NCBI GenBank assembly: GCA_019423265.1
Contig: JAHZBS010000026.1
Span: forward strand, 1 to 9,650
Direction: 5' to 3'
DNA from: Clostridiales bacterium
Lineage (GTDB): Bacteria > Bacillota_A > Clostridia > Lachnospirales > Bianqueaceae
DNA: 9,650 nucleotides
Part shown: one piece after another, positions 1 to 5,887 of the stretch
How the letters are laid out: each line of letters begins with the position of its first letter
Numbering within the stretch: position 1 is the stretch's first letter
Made by a program: the position numbers and the translations under genes
The notes under the pieces: model-generated
What the model saw: only the letters and a program-made list of their open reading frames with translations
Told to the model about the DNA's origin: nothing
Database searches by the model: none

Positions 1-544
1 CAATGTCGATATCCAGCAGCTTTTCCACCATATACACACTCCAGGCGTTGGCATTACCTCCGTCGAAGGCATAGTTGTGAACCTCTGTCAGCTTCAGCGT
101 CCTCTTGGTATATTGGTTGATCTCTTTTAGCGCCTGGTATTCCTGATTGGTCAACGTGACCTGCGTATCCCGCGGAATTGATACAAGGCTCGTCGTTTTC
201 GTCGCCGTATTAAAATTGCACAGCATCATAACATCCGTGTGCAGGCCATCCAGGTCCAAGCCAAAGAGTAGGACGGTCACGTTGTCCTGATCCGGTTTAT
301 TTTGAATCCAATCCAGGTATTCTTGCTCCTCCGGGCTGATGGACGATTCCTCAGAGGACTCCCCCGATGAATTCTGTAGGGGGGAACGGCTCTCCTCCTC
401 AAAGCTGATCTCGCCTGTATGAGAGGGCGTTTGATTCTTTCCCCACAGAGCGCGGAGACCACTCCAGCCAACGGGTAACAGCAACGCTAGGGCTATGATA
501 CTGGCGCCGATGGCTAGTGCCCGGGTTTTCTTGCTCTTCTTCAT
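1..544 (-). CDS. LytR-CpsA-Psr (LCP) family protein, N-terminal part, truncated by the left edge
   Basis: Reading from the ATG at 544-542 leftwards, the frame stays open for 181 codons to base 1, so the C-terminus is outside the window. LCP proteins are membrane-anchored enzymes that move undecaprenyl-linked glycopolymers (teichoic acids, capsule) onto peptidoglycan outside the cell. Visible here: a basic start (MKKSKKTR), one hydrophobic segment at about residues 9-27 that should be a signal anchor, then an acidic, serine-rich linker to about residue 75. After that come the LCP core signatures: VTVLLFGLDLDG, HTDVMMLCNFN and SIPRDTQV, where the Arg-Asp is the family's active-site hallmark. 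KLTEVHNYAFDGGNA follows, matching the usual K-I-N-H-A-Y region. The usual GxDxR..SD is altered to GLDLDG..TD. The start is supported by a purine-rich stretch (GAAGGGATTGGA) 5' of the ATG. Family call is firm; the exact polymer handled is unknown. Confidence 0.85.
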   Translation of the reverse strand, partial: MKKSKKTRALAIGASIIALALLLPVGWSGLRALWGKNQTPSHTGEISFEEESRSPLQNSSGESSEESSISPEEQEYLDWIQNKPDQDNVTVLLFGLDLDGLHTDVMMLCNFNTATKTTSLVSIPRDTQVTLTNQEYQALKEINQYTKRTLKLTEVHNYAFDGGNANAWSVYMVEKLLDIDI

Positions 545-590
545 TAGTTTCCAATCCCTTCTTTTCAAACCTGTATCTACAATTGGCTAT

Positions 591-623
591 ACTATACCAT
601 CGATTTGTATCGAATTTGTATCG
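591..623 (-). promoter_or_regulatory. Putative LCP-gene promoter with 11-base-phased direct repeats
   Basis: On the minus strand there is an extended -10 (TGG followed by TATAGT at 596-591) about 46 bases before the LCP start. No good -35 sits 17 bases upstream. Instead, two exact copies of the 10-mer ATTTGTATCG (plus-strand reading) lie at 603-612 and 614-623, an 11-base period. Direct repeats of one helical turn overlapping a poor -35 are typical of OmpR/PhoB-type activators. The plus-strand TGTATC-N5-TGTATC also fits the WalR pattern TGTWAH-N5-TGTWAH at 5 of 6 positions per half. The regulator is inferred, not shown. Confidence 0.45.
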
Positions 624-649
624 TAAACCCCGGGATGAGTAAATATGGA

Positions 650-1171
650 TCAGAGTGTTTTTTCGAAGCAGTAAAAAGGCAGGTCCCGAACTCGAGGATC
701 TTTGTTTCGGTAGTAGATCTCGCCTTTTTTTACAAATCCTAACTTTTCATAGGTCAAAACCGCGTGGTGATTGCCTGAAAAGCTGTCAATGCGCACCGCG
801 GCCGCCGCCATTTTCCGCGCCTGCTTTTCCGCAAATGCAATCAACGTCTTGGCCAGTCCCCGGCGCTGATACGCGGGATGCACCGCTAAACGGTGGATAT
901 ATAGCACTGATCCGCTGTGAATTTCCCAGGAAACAGCCGCGTATTCCGGTGCGGGGGTATTGTCAATCGTTACGACACCCATAAGCACATCGCCATCAAA
1001 AGCGCCGTATAGAGCGCCGGCCCGCTGGTCACGCTCCGCTTCTTTCTGGGTCGGATACTCAGGCGTCCAGTTGAAGAGCCCCTTCTGATTCATGGCGCGG
1101 CTACAGGCTGTATAAATCTCCCCTGCCGCCGCGACCTCCGCCTCTGTTATGGTTCTTATTTCAAAGCTCAT
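650..1171 (-). CDS. GNAT-family N-acetyltransferase
   Basis: A 173-residue protein of the GNAT fold, which transfers an acetyl group from acetyl-CoA to an amine; the substrate cannot be told. Motif A is clear: SVLYIHRLAVHPAYQRRGLA, with QRRGLA as the acetyl-CoA pyrophosphate loop, followed by an alpha helix (LIAFAEKQARKMAA). Motif B, NHHAVLTYEKLGFVKKGE, carries the conserved Tyr and the GF turn. The frame is open further upstream to 1306, but that would overlap the preceding gene by over 120 bases. I take ATG 1171-1169 because GAGG lies 4 bases before it, AGGAGG lies slightly further out, and it falls 7 bases after the DUF1015 stop. The gene is probably co-transcribed with the DUF1015 gene and translated by coupling. 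Size is normal for a single-domain GNAT. Confidence 0.88.
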   Translation of the reverse strand: MSFEIRTITEAEVAAAGEIYTACSRAMNQKGLFNWTPEYPTQKEAERDQRAGALYGAFDGDVLMGVVTIDNTPAPEYAAVSWEIHSGSVLYIHRLAVHPAYQRRGLAKTLIAFAEKQARKMAAAAVRIDSFSGNHHAVLTYEKLGFVKKGEIYYRNKDPRVRDLPFYCFEKTL

Positions 1172-1178
1172 ATCGCCT

Positions 1179-2450
1179 CTATTGAATCCTCCTACATTCC
1201 AGATAAAAGCGTTTATCCCTCGCATCTCCCATGGAGAATGTCTTTCTAGGCAAAACGCCCCCCTGAAGAATCCCAGGAAATAATTGATCCTTTTCCATGC
1301 CGGCAAAAGTAAAGGCTATGTTTCCCTCAAGTCGGCCTAACTCTTTGGCCTCCTTCAGTCCGTGGATGTAATCGATCTTGCCGCCGTACTCCTGTAGAAA
1401 GGGATCGAGAAACGATTGAAGAAGGCTCACCGGGAGTAATCCCTCAGGCGCCGAAATTGACAGCGACCCTTCATAATCCTTCGCCCAATACTCCAGCGCA
1501 ATCTCGCCGGCCTCCGGCCTACCGGCGTGACTCTCCGGATATGCCCTTCTCAGCGCCTCCACAACTTGCCGGGAATCGACGCCAAACAGAACTCTGTATA
1601 TTGGCTCAAATTTTAGAGATGCATCGTGCAGGTTTACAATCTCCGCCAGCGCATAGCGCGATGGGTGCCGCAGCGCAGCCTCGACTCCCATTTCTTCTTT
1701 TCGCATGTCATAGCACGCTTTGGCGGTGGCCAGGGAGTGATTACCGTCGCCTACGGCTAGCACCAAAGGATCCGTCCTCGACGTGTGATACTTCTCTTGA
1801 AATTCTTCTAGACTGCCCATCTGCTCTATGACAGACTGCACCCGCCGGATCTCTTTTTCATCTAGCAGATATCCCGTCACATGCCCGCTGTCCAACATGA
1901 GTTCAAAATCATAGACCTTGTTCAGTTCCCTTTTTCTTTCTGTGATGGGTTCAATCAACCGCCGCTCCACATCGTCCGCCAAAAGCATAAGATGCGGCAG
2001 TTCGAGAGCGGCGTCCTGCCGAATCCTGACCCTTGGCGGGATACGCGACAAGACAGTTTCTTCCGTCGCTCGTATTTCCGTCTTGGCGCCCGCAGCATAC
2101 TCATAGTCTTCCAAATCAACCGCCCCGACGATCCCTCTACGCACACCTCCCCCGGCGATGCGCCGTTCGACGTAAATCATCGCATCCTTGAATTGCCGAA
2201 AAACGCCTTCGCTCAGATACGCCCGCATCGTTTCATTGACGCTCCGTATCCGTTCTCGAACGCACGCCTCTCCTTCTTCTAAATAAATCTCCGGCAATGT
2301 GATGTGATAGGCAGATGGATGTCCCTCTGTGAGTGTCTGAACCTGCTTCCAATAAGCCGCATCCGATGTAAACTGATCACAAGCAATGGTGCTCCACACA
2401 GCACATTCTTCCTCATGCGGCAGCAGGATTGTCGCGGGCGTAAATCTCAT
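1179..2450 (-). CDS. DUF1015 family protein (COG4198)
   Basis: A 423-residue soluble protein without signal peptide or membrane segments. It matches the DUF1015 family in length and in its hallmark near residues 231-243, LAVGDGNHSLATA, equivalent to the family's (A/V)xDGxHR/S motif. The N-terminus (RFTPATILLP) is also typical. The family has no firmly established biochemical function. From general knowledge, homologues often neighbour serine-biosynthesis genes such as serA and serC, but no such gene is visible here. The start is well supported: AGGAGG lies 8 bases upstream of ATG 2450-2448, and a strong promoter precedes it. The GNAT gene follows closely, so the two may act together, for example by modifying a shared small-molecule substrate; that is speculation. 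No frameshift or truncation is seen. Confidence 0.88.
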   Translation of the reverse strand: MRFTPATILLPHEEECAVWSTIACDQFTSDAAYWKQVQTLTEGHPSAYHITLPEIYLEEGEACVRERIRSVNETMRAYLSEGVFRQFKDAMIYVERRIAGGGVRRGIVGAVDLEDYEYAAGAKTEIRATEETVLSRIPPRVRIRQDAALELPHLMLLADDVERRLIEPITERKRELNKVYDFELMLDSGHVTGYLLDEKEIRRVQSVIEQMGSLEEFQEKYHTSRTDPLVLAVGDGNHSLATAKACYDMRKEEMGVEAALRHPSRYALAEIVNLHDASLKFEPIYRVLFGVDSRQVVEALRRAYPESHAGRPEAGEIALEYWAKDYEGSLSISAPEGLLPVSLLQSFLDPFLQEYGGKIDYIHGLKEAKELGRLEGNIAFTFAGMEKDQLFPGILQGGVLPRKTFSMGDARDKRFYLECRRIQ

Positions 2451-2500
2451 CGTCTCGTCCTCCTTAGCGACACGGATACCATGTCGATTTCTAGTCTCTT

Positions 2501-2529
2501 ATTATAGCGTGATATCGAGTACGGGTCAA
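2501..2529 (-). promoter_or_regulatory. SigA-type promoter of the DUF1015-GNAT operon
   Basis: On the minus strand, -35 TTGACC (2529-2524) and -10 TATAAT (2506-2501) are separated by exactly 17 bases. Transcription should begin near 2494, giving a leader of about 44 bases that contains the AGGAGG ribosome binding site of the DUF1015 gene. Confidence 0.85.
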
Positions 2530-2596
2530 GCCCTTTCCCCCATTTTCGAGAGCCGTGTCTCCTCAATCAACATGATGTGACAGATGGCCTCTCAAC

Positions 2597-2643
2597 AAAA
2601 TTTTTTAAAATTTCTTGACACAGAGCAAAACCTGCCGTATAAT
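2597..2643 (+). promoter_or_regulatory. Strong promoter with UP-like element for the tRNA operon
   Basis: -35 TTGACA at 2615-2620 and -10 TATAAT at 2638-2643, both perfect consensus with a 17-base spacer. A run of A and T at 2597-2613 abuts the -35 and resembles an UP element, as expected for stable-RNA operons. The start site should be near 2650. Confidence 0.9.
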
Positions 2644-2650
2644 AAAAACT

Positions 2651-2666
2651 GCGCTTGTAAAAGCGC
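2651..2666 (+). other. Leader hairpin with GUAA tetraloop
   Basis: GCGCTT and AAGCGC pair perfectly around a GTAA loop, a GNRA-type tetraloop. It sits right at the predicted 5' end of the tRNA transcript, 10 bases before tRNA-Ser. It may protect the precursor's 5' end or help processing; this is inferred from position. Confidence 0.5.
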
Positions 2667-2676
2667 TGAGACTCGT

Positions 2677-2762
2677 GGAGGAGTGTCCGAGTGGTTTAAG
2701 GAGCTGGTCTTGAAAACCAGTGAATCCGAAAGGGTCCGTGGGTTCGAATCCTACCTCCTCCG
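2677..2762 (+). tRNA. tRNA-Ser (anticodon UGA)
   Basis: Acceptor stem GGAGGAG (2677-2683) pairs with CTCCTCC (2755-2761); discriminator G at 2762 is normal for serine. Anticodon stem CTGGT/ACCAG encloses loop CTTGAAA with TGA at 2711-2713. A long variable arm (class II) and a GTTCGAATC-type T loop are present. CCA is not encoded. Reads UCA and related serine codons. Confidence 0.95.
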
Positions 2763-2768
2763 TTATTT

Positions 2769-2840
2769 GGCCCGTTGGTCAAGCGGTCAAGACATCGCCC
2801 TTTCACGGCGGTAACGAGAGTTCGATTCTCTCACGGGTCA
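2769..2840 (+). tRNA. tRNA-Glu (anticodon UUC)
   Basis: Acceptor GGCCCGT (2769-2775) pairs with ACGGGTC (2833-2839) with one G-U; discriminator A. Anticodon stem TCGCC/GGCGG (outermost pair U-G) holds loop CTTTCAC with TTC at 2802-2804. T arm is GAGAG-TTCGATT-CTCTC. CCA is not encoded. Only six bases separate it from tRNA-Ser. Confidence 0.95.
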
Positions 2841-2862
2841 TTGTACCCTATTTATATCCTAT

Positions 2863-2936
2863 GGCTCAGTGGTACAGTTGGTTAGTACGCCGGCCTGTCA
2901 CGCCGGAGGTCGAGGGTTCGAGCCCCTTCTGAGTCG
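2863..2936 (+). tRNA. tRNA-Asp (anticodon GUC)
   Basis: Acceptor GGCTCAG (2863-2869) pairs with CTGAGTC (2929-2935), one G-U; discriminator G as expected for aspartate. Anticodon stem CCGGC/GCCGG with loop CTGTCAC, anticodon GTC at 2897-2899. T loop TTCGAGC with a 5-base-pair stem containing one G-U. CCA is not encoded. Confidence 0.95.
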
Positions 2937-2961
2937 TTTTTCCTCTGGGGATAGCCTTTAT

Positions 2962-3034
2962 GCCATGGCCCAGTGGAAGTCTCCTGCTTTAGTGCGGGAG
3001 GGACCGGTTGGCAGTTCCAGTCTGCCCTCCGCTG
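2962..3034 (+). pseudogene. tRNA-like element, probably a decayed or non-canonical tRNA
   Basis: It lies in the spacer between tRNA-Asp and tRNA-Gly. It starts with ATGGCCCAGTGGAAG, which resembles the D-arm region of the neighbouring tRNAs (ATGGCTCAG). Next comes a 7-base-pair stem CTCCTGC/GCGGGAG (2981-2987, 2994-3000) with loop TTTAGT, at about the anticodon-arm position. A T-arm-like hairpin GGCAG-TTCCAGT-CTGCC follows (3010-3026). The D stem does not pair, the anticodon loop is not 7 bases, and no perfect acceptor stem exists. AGTGGAA (2972-2978) against CTCCGCT (3027-3033) gives six of seven pairs, which would make a D-armless fold. No amino acid can be assigned. It could also be an unrelated structured spacer. 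Confidence 0.4.
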
Positions 3035-3043
3035 TTTATATGT

Positions 3044-3115
3044 GCGCGAATGGCTCAGAGGTAGAGCATCGCCTTGCCAAGGCGAGGGCCGCGGGTTCGA
3101 ATCCCGTTTCGCGCT
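3044..3115 (+). tRNA. tRNA-Gly (anticodon GCC)
   Basis: Acceptor GCGCGAA (3044-3050) pairs perfectly with TTCGCGC (3108-3114); discriminator U, usual for bacterial glycine tRNA. D stem GCTC/GAGC. Anticodon stem TCGCC/GGCGA with loop TTGCCAA, anticodon GCC at 3076-3078. T loop TTCGAAT. CCA is not encoded. Last gene of the operon. Confidence 0.95.
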
Positions 3116-3126
3116 TGCTGTTTAAG

Positions 3127-3153
3127 CGGGTTCCCTTTGGGGAGCCCGTTTTT
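3127..3153 (+). terminator. Rho-independent terminator of the tRNA operon
   Basis: CGGGTTCCC (3127-3135) pairs over 9 bases, with one G-U, with GGGAGCCCG (3140-3148) around a TTTG loop, followed by TTTTT. It lies 11 bases after tRNA-Gly. Confidence 0.9.
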
Positions 3154-3179
3154 AGTTCACGGCTTGTTCATGCACACGC

Positions 3180-3355
3180 ATCAGGTGCCATCTCAGGAAA
3201 CGGGAGTCACTATGGATGCCGATGAAATGTGATAGACCATTGCAACAGATCAAGACAGAGGTAAAAGCGAAGATCAGCTACATCAAACGGGAGGCGTACA
3301 ATGGCACTACAAGAATCCAGGAGAGCAACTCTTGATGGCGGAGACATACACCTTC
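3180..3355 (+). pseudogene. Possible remnant of an IS3-type transposase (OrfB C-terminal end)
   Basis: No intact gene lies between the tRNA terminator and the rubrerythrin terminator. One plus frame reads ISGNGSHY, close to the IS3-family MSGNGNCYDNA signature, and is then disrupted where DNA would be expected (GATGCC remains in another frame). A 37-codon open stretch at 3222-3335 ends in KISYIKREAYNGTTRIQ, like the family's terminal YI.YYN..RIQ. A third frame gives KNPGEQLLMA, like the usual last residues. Frame changes, stops and shortening indicate decay. No terminal repeats are seen. The match is by eye only and weak; the stretch may be non-coding. Confidence 0.35.
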
Positions 3356-3362
3356 CGCGAAC

Positions 3363-3402
3363 AAAAAAATGACTGCTCCTCCCCTTCAGGGGCAGTCATT
3401 TT
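3363..3402 (-). terminator. Terminator for the rubrerythrin gene
   Basis: AAAATGACTGCTCC (3366-3379) pairs with GGGGCAGTCATTTT (3389-3402), about 14 base pairs with one G-U. In minus-strand direction it ends in a run of seven T (the A run 3363-3369). It sits about 60 bases beyond the rubrerythrin stop. The plus side ends in TTTTCTAT, so it could work weakly in that direction too. Confidence 0.85.
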
Positions 3403-3459
3403 CTATATCTCACTTTAGCTACCCGACCAACTTGCAGTCAGTCAGCCGATCTCTGCATT

Positions 3460-3999
3460 CTAATAATTTTTAGCTTGAATCTGGAAATAGGCTTTGGGAT
3501 GGCTACAGACAGGACAGATCTCAGGCGCGTTCTTCCCAACATGGATATGTCCACAGTTGGCACACTGCCAGATCACCACGTCCTCTTTGATAAAGACTTT
3601 CTGCTCTTCCACGTTCTTCAACAGCGCGCGGTATCGCTCCTCATGCTCTTTCTCAATCCGGCCAACTGCCTCAAACAGATACGCGATTTTGGTGAATCCC
3701 TCCTCCGCCGCTTCCCTGGCAAAGGTCGCATACATATCGGTCCACTCATAATTCTCACCGGCGGCCGCATCGTCCAGATTCGCCGCTGTGCCCGGCACCG
3801 CGCCGTCGTGGAGAAGCTTAAACCAAATCTTGGCATGCTCTTTCTCATTGTGTGCCGTCTCTAAAAATAATGCCGCAATCTGCTCGTAGCCTTCCTTCTT
3901 CGCTGCGGATGCATAATACATATACTTGGTATGTGCCTGCGACTCTCCTGCAAAAGCGGTCATCAAATTCGCTTCTGTCTTCGATCCTTTTAACTCCAT
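3460..3999 (-). CDS. rbr: Rubrerythrin
   Basis: A 179-residue cytoplasmic non-haem diiron peroxidase that reduces hydrogen peroxide in anaerobes, taking electrons through its rubredoxin-like domain. The ferritin-like four-helix domain carries the expected ligands: Glu19, Glu52 and His55 (ExxH), Glu96, Glu99, and Glu116 with His119 (ExxH). The C-terminal rubredoxin knuckle holds CxxC pairs at Cys146/Cys149 and Cys162/Cys165, in [11 protein letters not shown] and [11 protein letters not shown]. It is slightly shorter than the roughly 190-residue Desulfovibrio type but complete. The start is supported by GAGGAG 7 bases before the ATG. It has its own promoter and terminator, so it is monocistronic. 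A Fur/PerR-like box upstream points to metal- or peroxide-dependent control. Confidence 0.96.
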   Translation of the reverse strand: MELKGSKTEANLMTAFAGESQAHTKYMYYASAAKKEGYEQIAALFLETAHNEKEHAKIWFKLLHDGAVPGTAANLDDAAAGENYEWTDMYATFAREAAEEGFTKIAYLFEAVGRIEKEHEERYRALLKNVEEQKVFIKEDVVIWQCANCGHIHVGKNAPEICPVCSHPKAYFQIQAKNY

Positions 4000-4044
4000 T
4001 GCTATACTCCTCTCTTTGGAAAATTCTGGTTTTCATTCTTCTAT

Positions 4045-4073
4045 AGTATAGCAGAGTGGCAGCAAAAAGTCAA
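4045..4073 (-). promoter_or_regulatory. SigA-type promoter of rbr
   Basis: Minus strand: -35 TTGACT (4073-4068) and -10 TATACT (4050-4045), 17-base spacer. Start expected near 4038, giving a short leader that ends in GAGGAG before the rubrerythrin ATG. Confidence 0.85.
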
Positions 4074-4084
4074 TATTCATTTTC

Positions 4085-4102
4085 TAATAATAATTATTAT
4101 CA
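4085..4102 (-). promoter_or_regulatory. Fur/PerR-family operator candidate upstream of rbr
   Basis: Minus-strand TGATAATAATTATTA (4102-4088) matches the Bacillus 7-1-7 Fur box TGATAATNATTATCA at 13 of 14 defined positions and the PerR box TTATAATNATTATAA at 12 of 14. A near-perfect 9-9 inverted repeat extends over 4085-4102. It lies about 11 bases upstream of the rbr -35. PerR is the biologically expected regulator of rubrerythrin in clostridia, yet the bases are slightly closer to Fur. Confidence 0.55.
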
Positions 4103-4103
4103 T

Positions 4104-5177
4104 TTAGCACAGACTTTTACATACCTTCAGTTTTTTCCCCTTCTGCTGTCTCCTTGAAATCTGTAAATGTACCGCCAGCGACACGATTCCGGATATGAGG
4201 ACAAACCCATAAAAACTGATTCCACGGCTCAACAACATGGCAGGCAAGATCTGTGTTTGGCTGAAAAAGAGTTTATAGACCAGCAGGAAACTTCCCTCCG
4301 TCGCCCCCACCGCGCCAGGCAGGGGAAGGGCAACGACCGCCACATTGAGCAAAGCCTGGACAGCTATCAGATCCATGGGACCGTATTGCCTTAGCCCAAA
4401 GGCAAGATACACACAATAGGGCACGAGAAATTGGCAGCTGAGCTGTACCACCGTCACCAGCAAAACCTTCCCTAAAACCTTTGGATTCTTCCTGATAAAG
4501 GCGGCGCCCTCCTGATACTCCCGGATCTGGCGGTCCAGCCATTCCTCAACCTTCGCCAAATCTTTTACGATATGAAGGCGGTGAAGAAAGCTTGCGCAGG
4601 CCATCATCACTTTGCGCAACCACTTTTTTGAGAAAATCGTAGCCACAATAAAGGCAAACAGGCATGAATTAAAGGCAAAGCCAAAGATGACCAAAAGTCC
4701 GATCCCCTGAACCCCCGCGCTGACGAATTTATACTTCCAGATAAAGCAGACCAAGGCGTAGAGCATCATAACCAACTGATAGATAGCCACAATCACAAGC
4801 AGGGTCAAGGATGAGAGGGAAACAGAAATTCCTTCTTTATTCATATAATACGCCTGCGCCGGCTGTCCGCCGGAAGCCGATGGCGTGATGGAGCTGAAAT
4901 AAAAACCGACAAAAGAATATCGCAGGCAGCGAAAAAAGGGAATTCGCAGGCCAACCTGCCGAAGAATGATTCGGATATTCAAAGCTTCGCAGGCCACAAA
5001 ACTCACCATCAGCGCAAATCCCACCAGTATAAATAAAGGATTTACCTTGCGCAGAGTCCCCAGCAGCATAGGCCAGGAGATGTCCCGCAGCAAAAAGAAA
5101 AAGGTTCCCGCCATCAACGCCGCGAGAAAAATGGTGCTCCCCCACATTTTCTTTTTATCTTCCATAAATGAACTCAT
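4104..5177 (-). CDS. Flippase-like membrane protein (LPG synthase TM / UPF0104, YbhN-AglD2 type)
   Basis: A 357-residue polytopic membrane protein of the lysylphosphatidylglycerol-synthase transmembrane family, the same fold as the MprF flippase half. About eight hydrophobic segments are visible, beginning at residues 13-30, 47-64 and 84-98. Family landmarks are FYFSSITPSASGGQPAQAYYM (residues 92-112, with the TPSxxGGxP loop) and LPLPGAVGATEGSFLLVY (284-301). There is no MprF synthase domain. It probably moves or binds a lipid substrate; its place after a lipid glycosyltransferase and a deacetylase suggests a glycolipid or lipid-linked sugar. ATG 5177-5175 overlaps the preceding stop (ATGA) and AAGGAG lies 8 bases upstream, so translation is coupled. 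A second Met at residue 5 is a less likely start. The tail is basic (RRQQKGKKLK). Confidence 0.88.
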   Translation of the reverse strand: MSSFMEDKKKMWGSTIFLAALMAGTFFFLLRDISWPMLLGTLRKVNPLFILVGFALMVSFVACEALNIRIILRQVGLRIPFFRCLRYSFVGFYFSSITPSASGGQPAQAYYMNKEGISVSLSSLTLLVIVAIYQLVMMLYALVCFIWKYKFVSAGVQGIGLLVIFGFAFNSCLFAFIVATIFSKKWLRKVMMACASFLHRLHIVKDLAKVEEWLDRQIREYQEGAAFIRKNPKVLGKVLLVTVVQLSCQFLVPYCVYLAFGLRQYGPMDLIAVQALLNVAVVALPLPGAVGATEGSFLLVYKLFFSQTQILPAMLLSRGISFYGFVLISGIVSLAVHLQISRRQQKGKKLKVCKSLC

Positions 5178-5887
5178 ATTCCTGTCTCCTTAAGCAAAAC
5201 AAAGCGATACCCAATTTTCTGAAATACGGGCAGCGCCGATTCCAGCGCATCGATGGTTCTCTCCGGAGCGCCCGGCGCTCCGCCTCCGTCGTGAAGGCAG
5301 ATGATAGATCCCCGCTGGACCCTTTCCAACAGTCGCCTCACGATCTCTCGGGAGGTTTGATTGCGCTTCCAGTCCTGGGCCATGACATTCCACATCACCA
5401 ATTGATATCCCGCCGCCTGTATCTGTTTCAGCGTTTCTTGATTCACATAGCCCCACGGCGGCCGGTAATACTTGCAGTTGACGCCGAGTTCCCGCAAAAT
5501 GGCGGCGCTCTTGGCAAAATCCCGCTTCACATAGGCCGGAGTCACCAGCCAGGCATTCCTATGGGCGCGCGAGTGTAGACCGACTTCATGTCCTTCTTCC
5601 AGCATACGCCGGACCAGATCCGGATTTTCTTTCGCCCGCTCCGCCACGACAAAAAAATGCGCCGGTACCCCATACCTCTTCAACACATCCAAAACCTTCG
5701 GCGTGTACCGCGGATCCGGGCCATCGTCAAAGGTCAGAACGATTTCCTTGTCCGCCGGGTGCGGAATCTTTCGGATGGCTTTCCTGGACACCCATTTGTG
5801 ATAGAAGCTGGGCACGACGCAATACCAGCTGTAGAGGGCTCCGAGGGCTGACGCGACTACAATCCCCCATTTTGCAGCGTTTTTCAT
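5174..5887 (-). CDS. Polysaccharide deacetylase (NodB homology, CE4), membrane-anchored
   Basis: A 237-residue protein with an uncleaved-looking N-terminal hydrophobic anchor (residues 7-27) and an extracellular NodB domain. The carbohydrate-esterase 4 motifs are all present: TFDDGPDP (52-59, with the catalytic and metal Asp54/Asp55), HSRAH (metal ligands His105 and His109), RPPWG (142-146), QDW (171-173) and CLHDGGG (with His199). Such enzymes remove N-acetyl groups from GlcNAc or MurNAc units of peptidoglycan, polysaccharides or glycolipids. The substrate is unknown here; the neighbours point to a lipid-linked amino sugar or a surface glycan. The start codon overlaps the upstream stop (ATGA), with GGGGGAG 7 bases upstream. 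The 3' end overlaps the next gene in the same manner. Confidence 0.93.
   Translation of the reverse strand: MKNAAKWGIVVASALGALYSWYCVVPSFYHKWVSRKAIRKIPHPADKEIVLTFDDGPDPRYTPKVLDVLKRYGVPAHFFVVAERAKENPDLVRRMLEEGHEVGLHSRAHRNAWLVTPAYVKRDFAKSAAILRELGVNCKYYRPPWGYVNQETLKQIQAAGYQLVMWNVMAQDWKRNQTSREIVRRLLERVQRGSIICLHDGGGAPGAPERTIDALESALPVFQKIGYRFVLLKETGI

Noticed and set aside
1172..1306. Longer GNAT open frame starting at 1306
   Set aside because: It would overlap the DUF1015 gene by more than 120 bases and add residues unlike a GNAT start; ATG 1171 has a ribosome binding site and the normal N-terminus.
2584..3225. Overlapping plus-strand open frames across the tRNA region
   Set aside because: They translate tRNA genes and spacers; the tRNA structures explain the sequence fully.
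3222..3335. Intact 37-codon small protein gene
   Set aside because: No ribosome binding site at the right distance, and the pieces fit better with a frameshifted transposase remnant.
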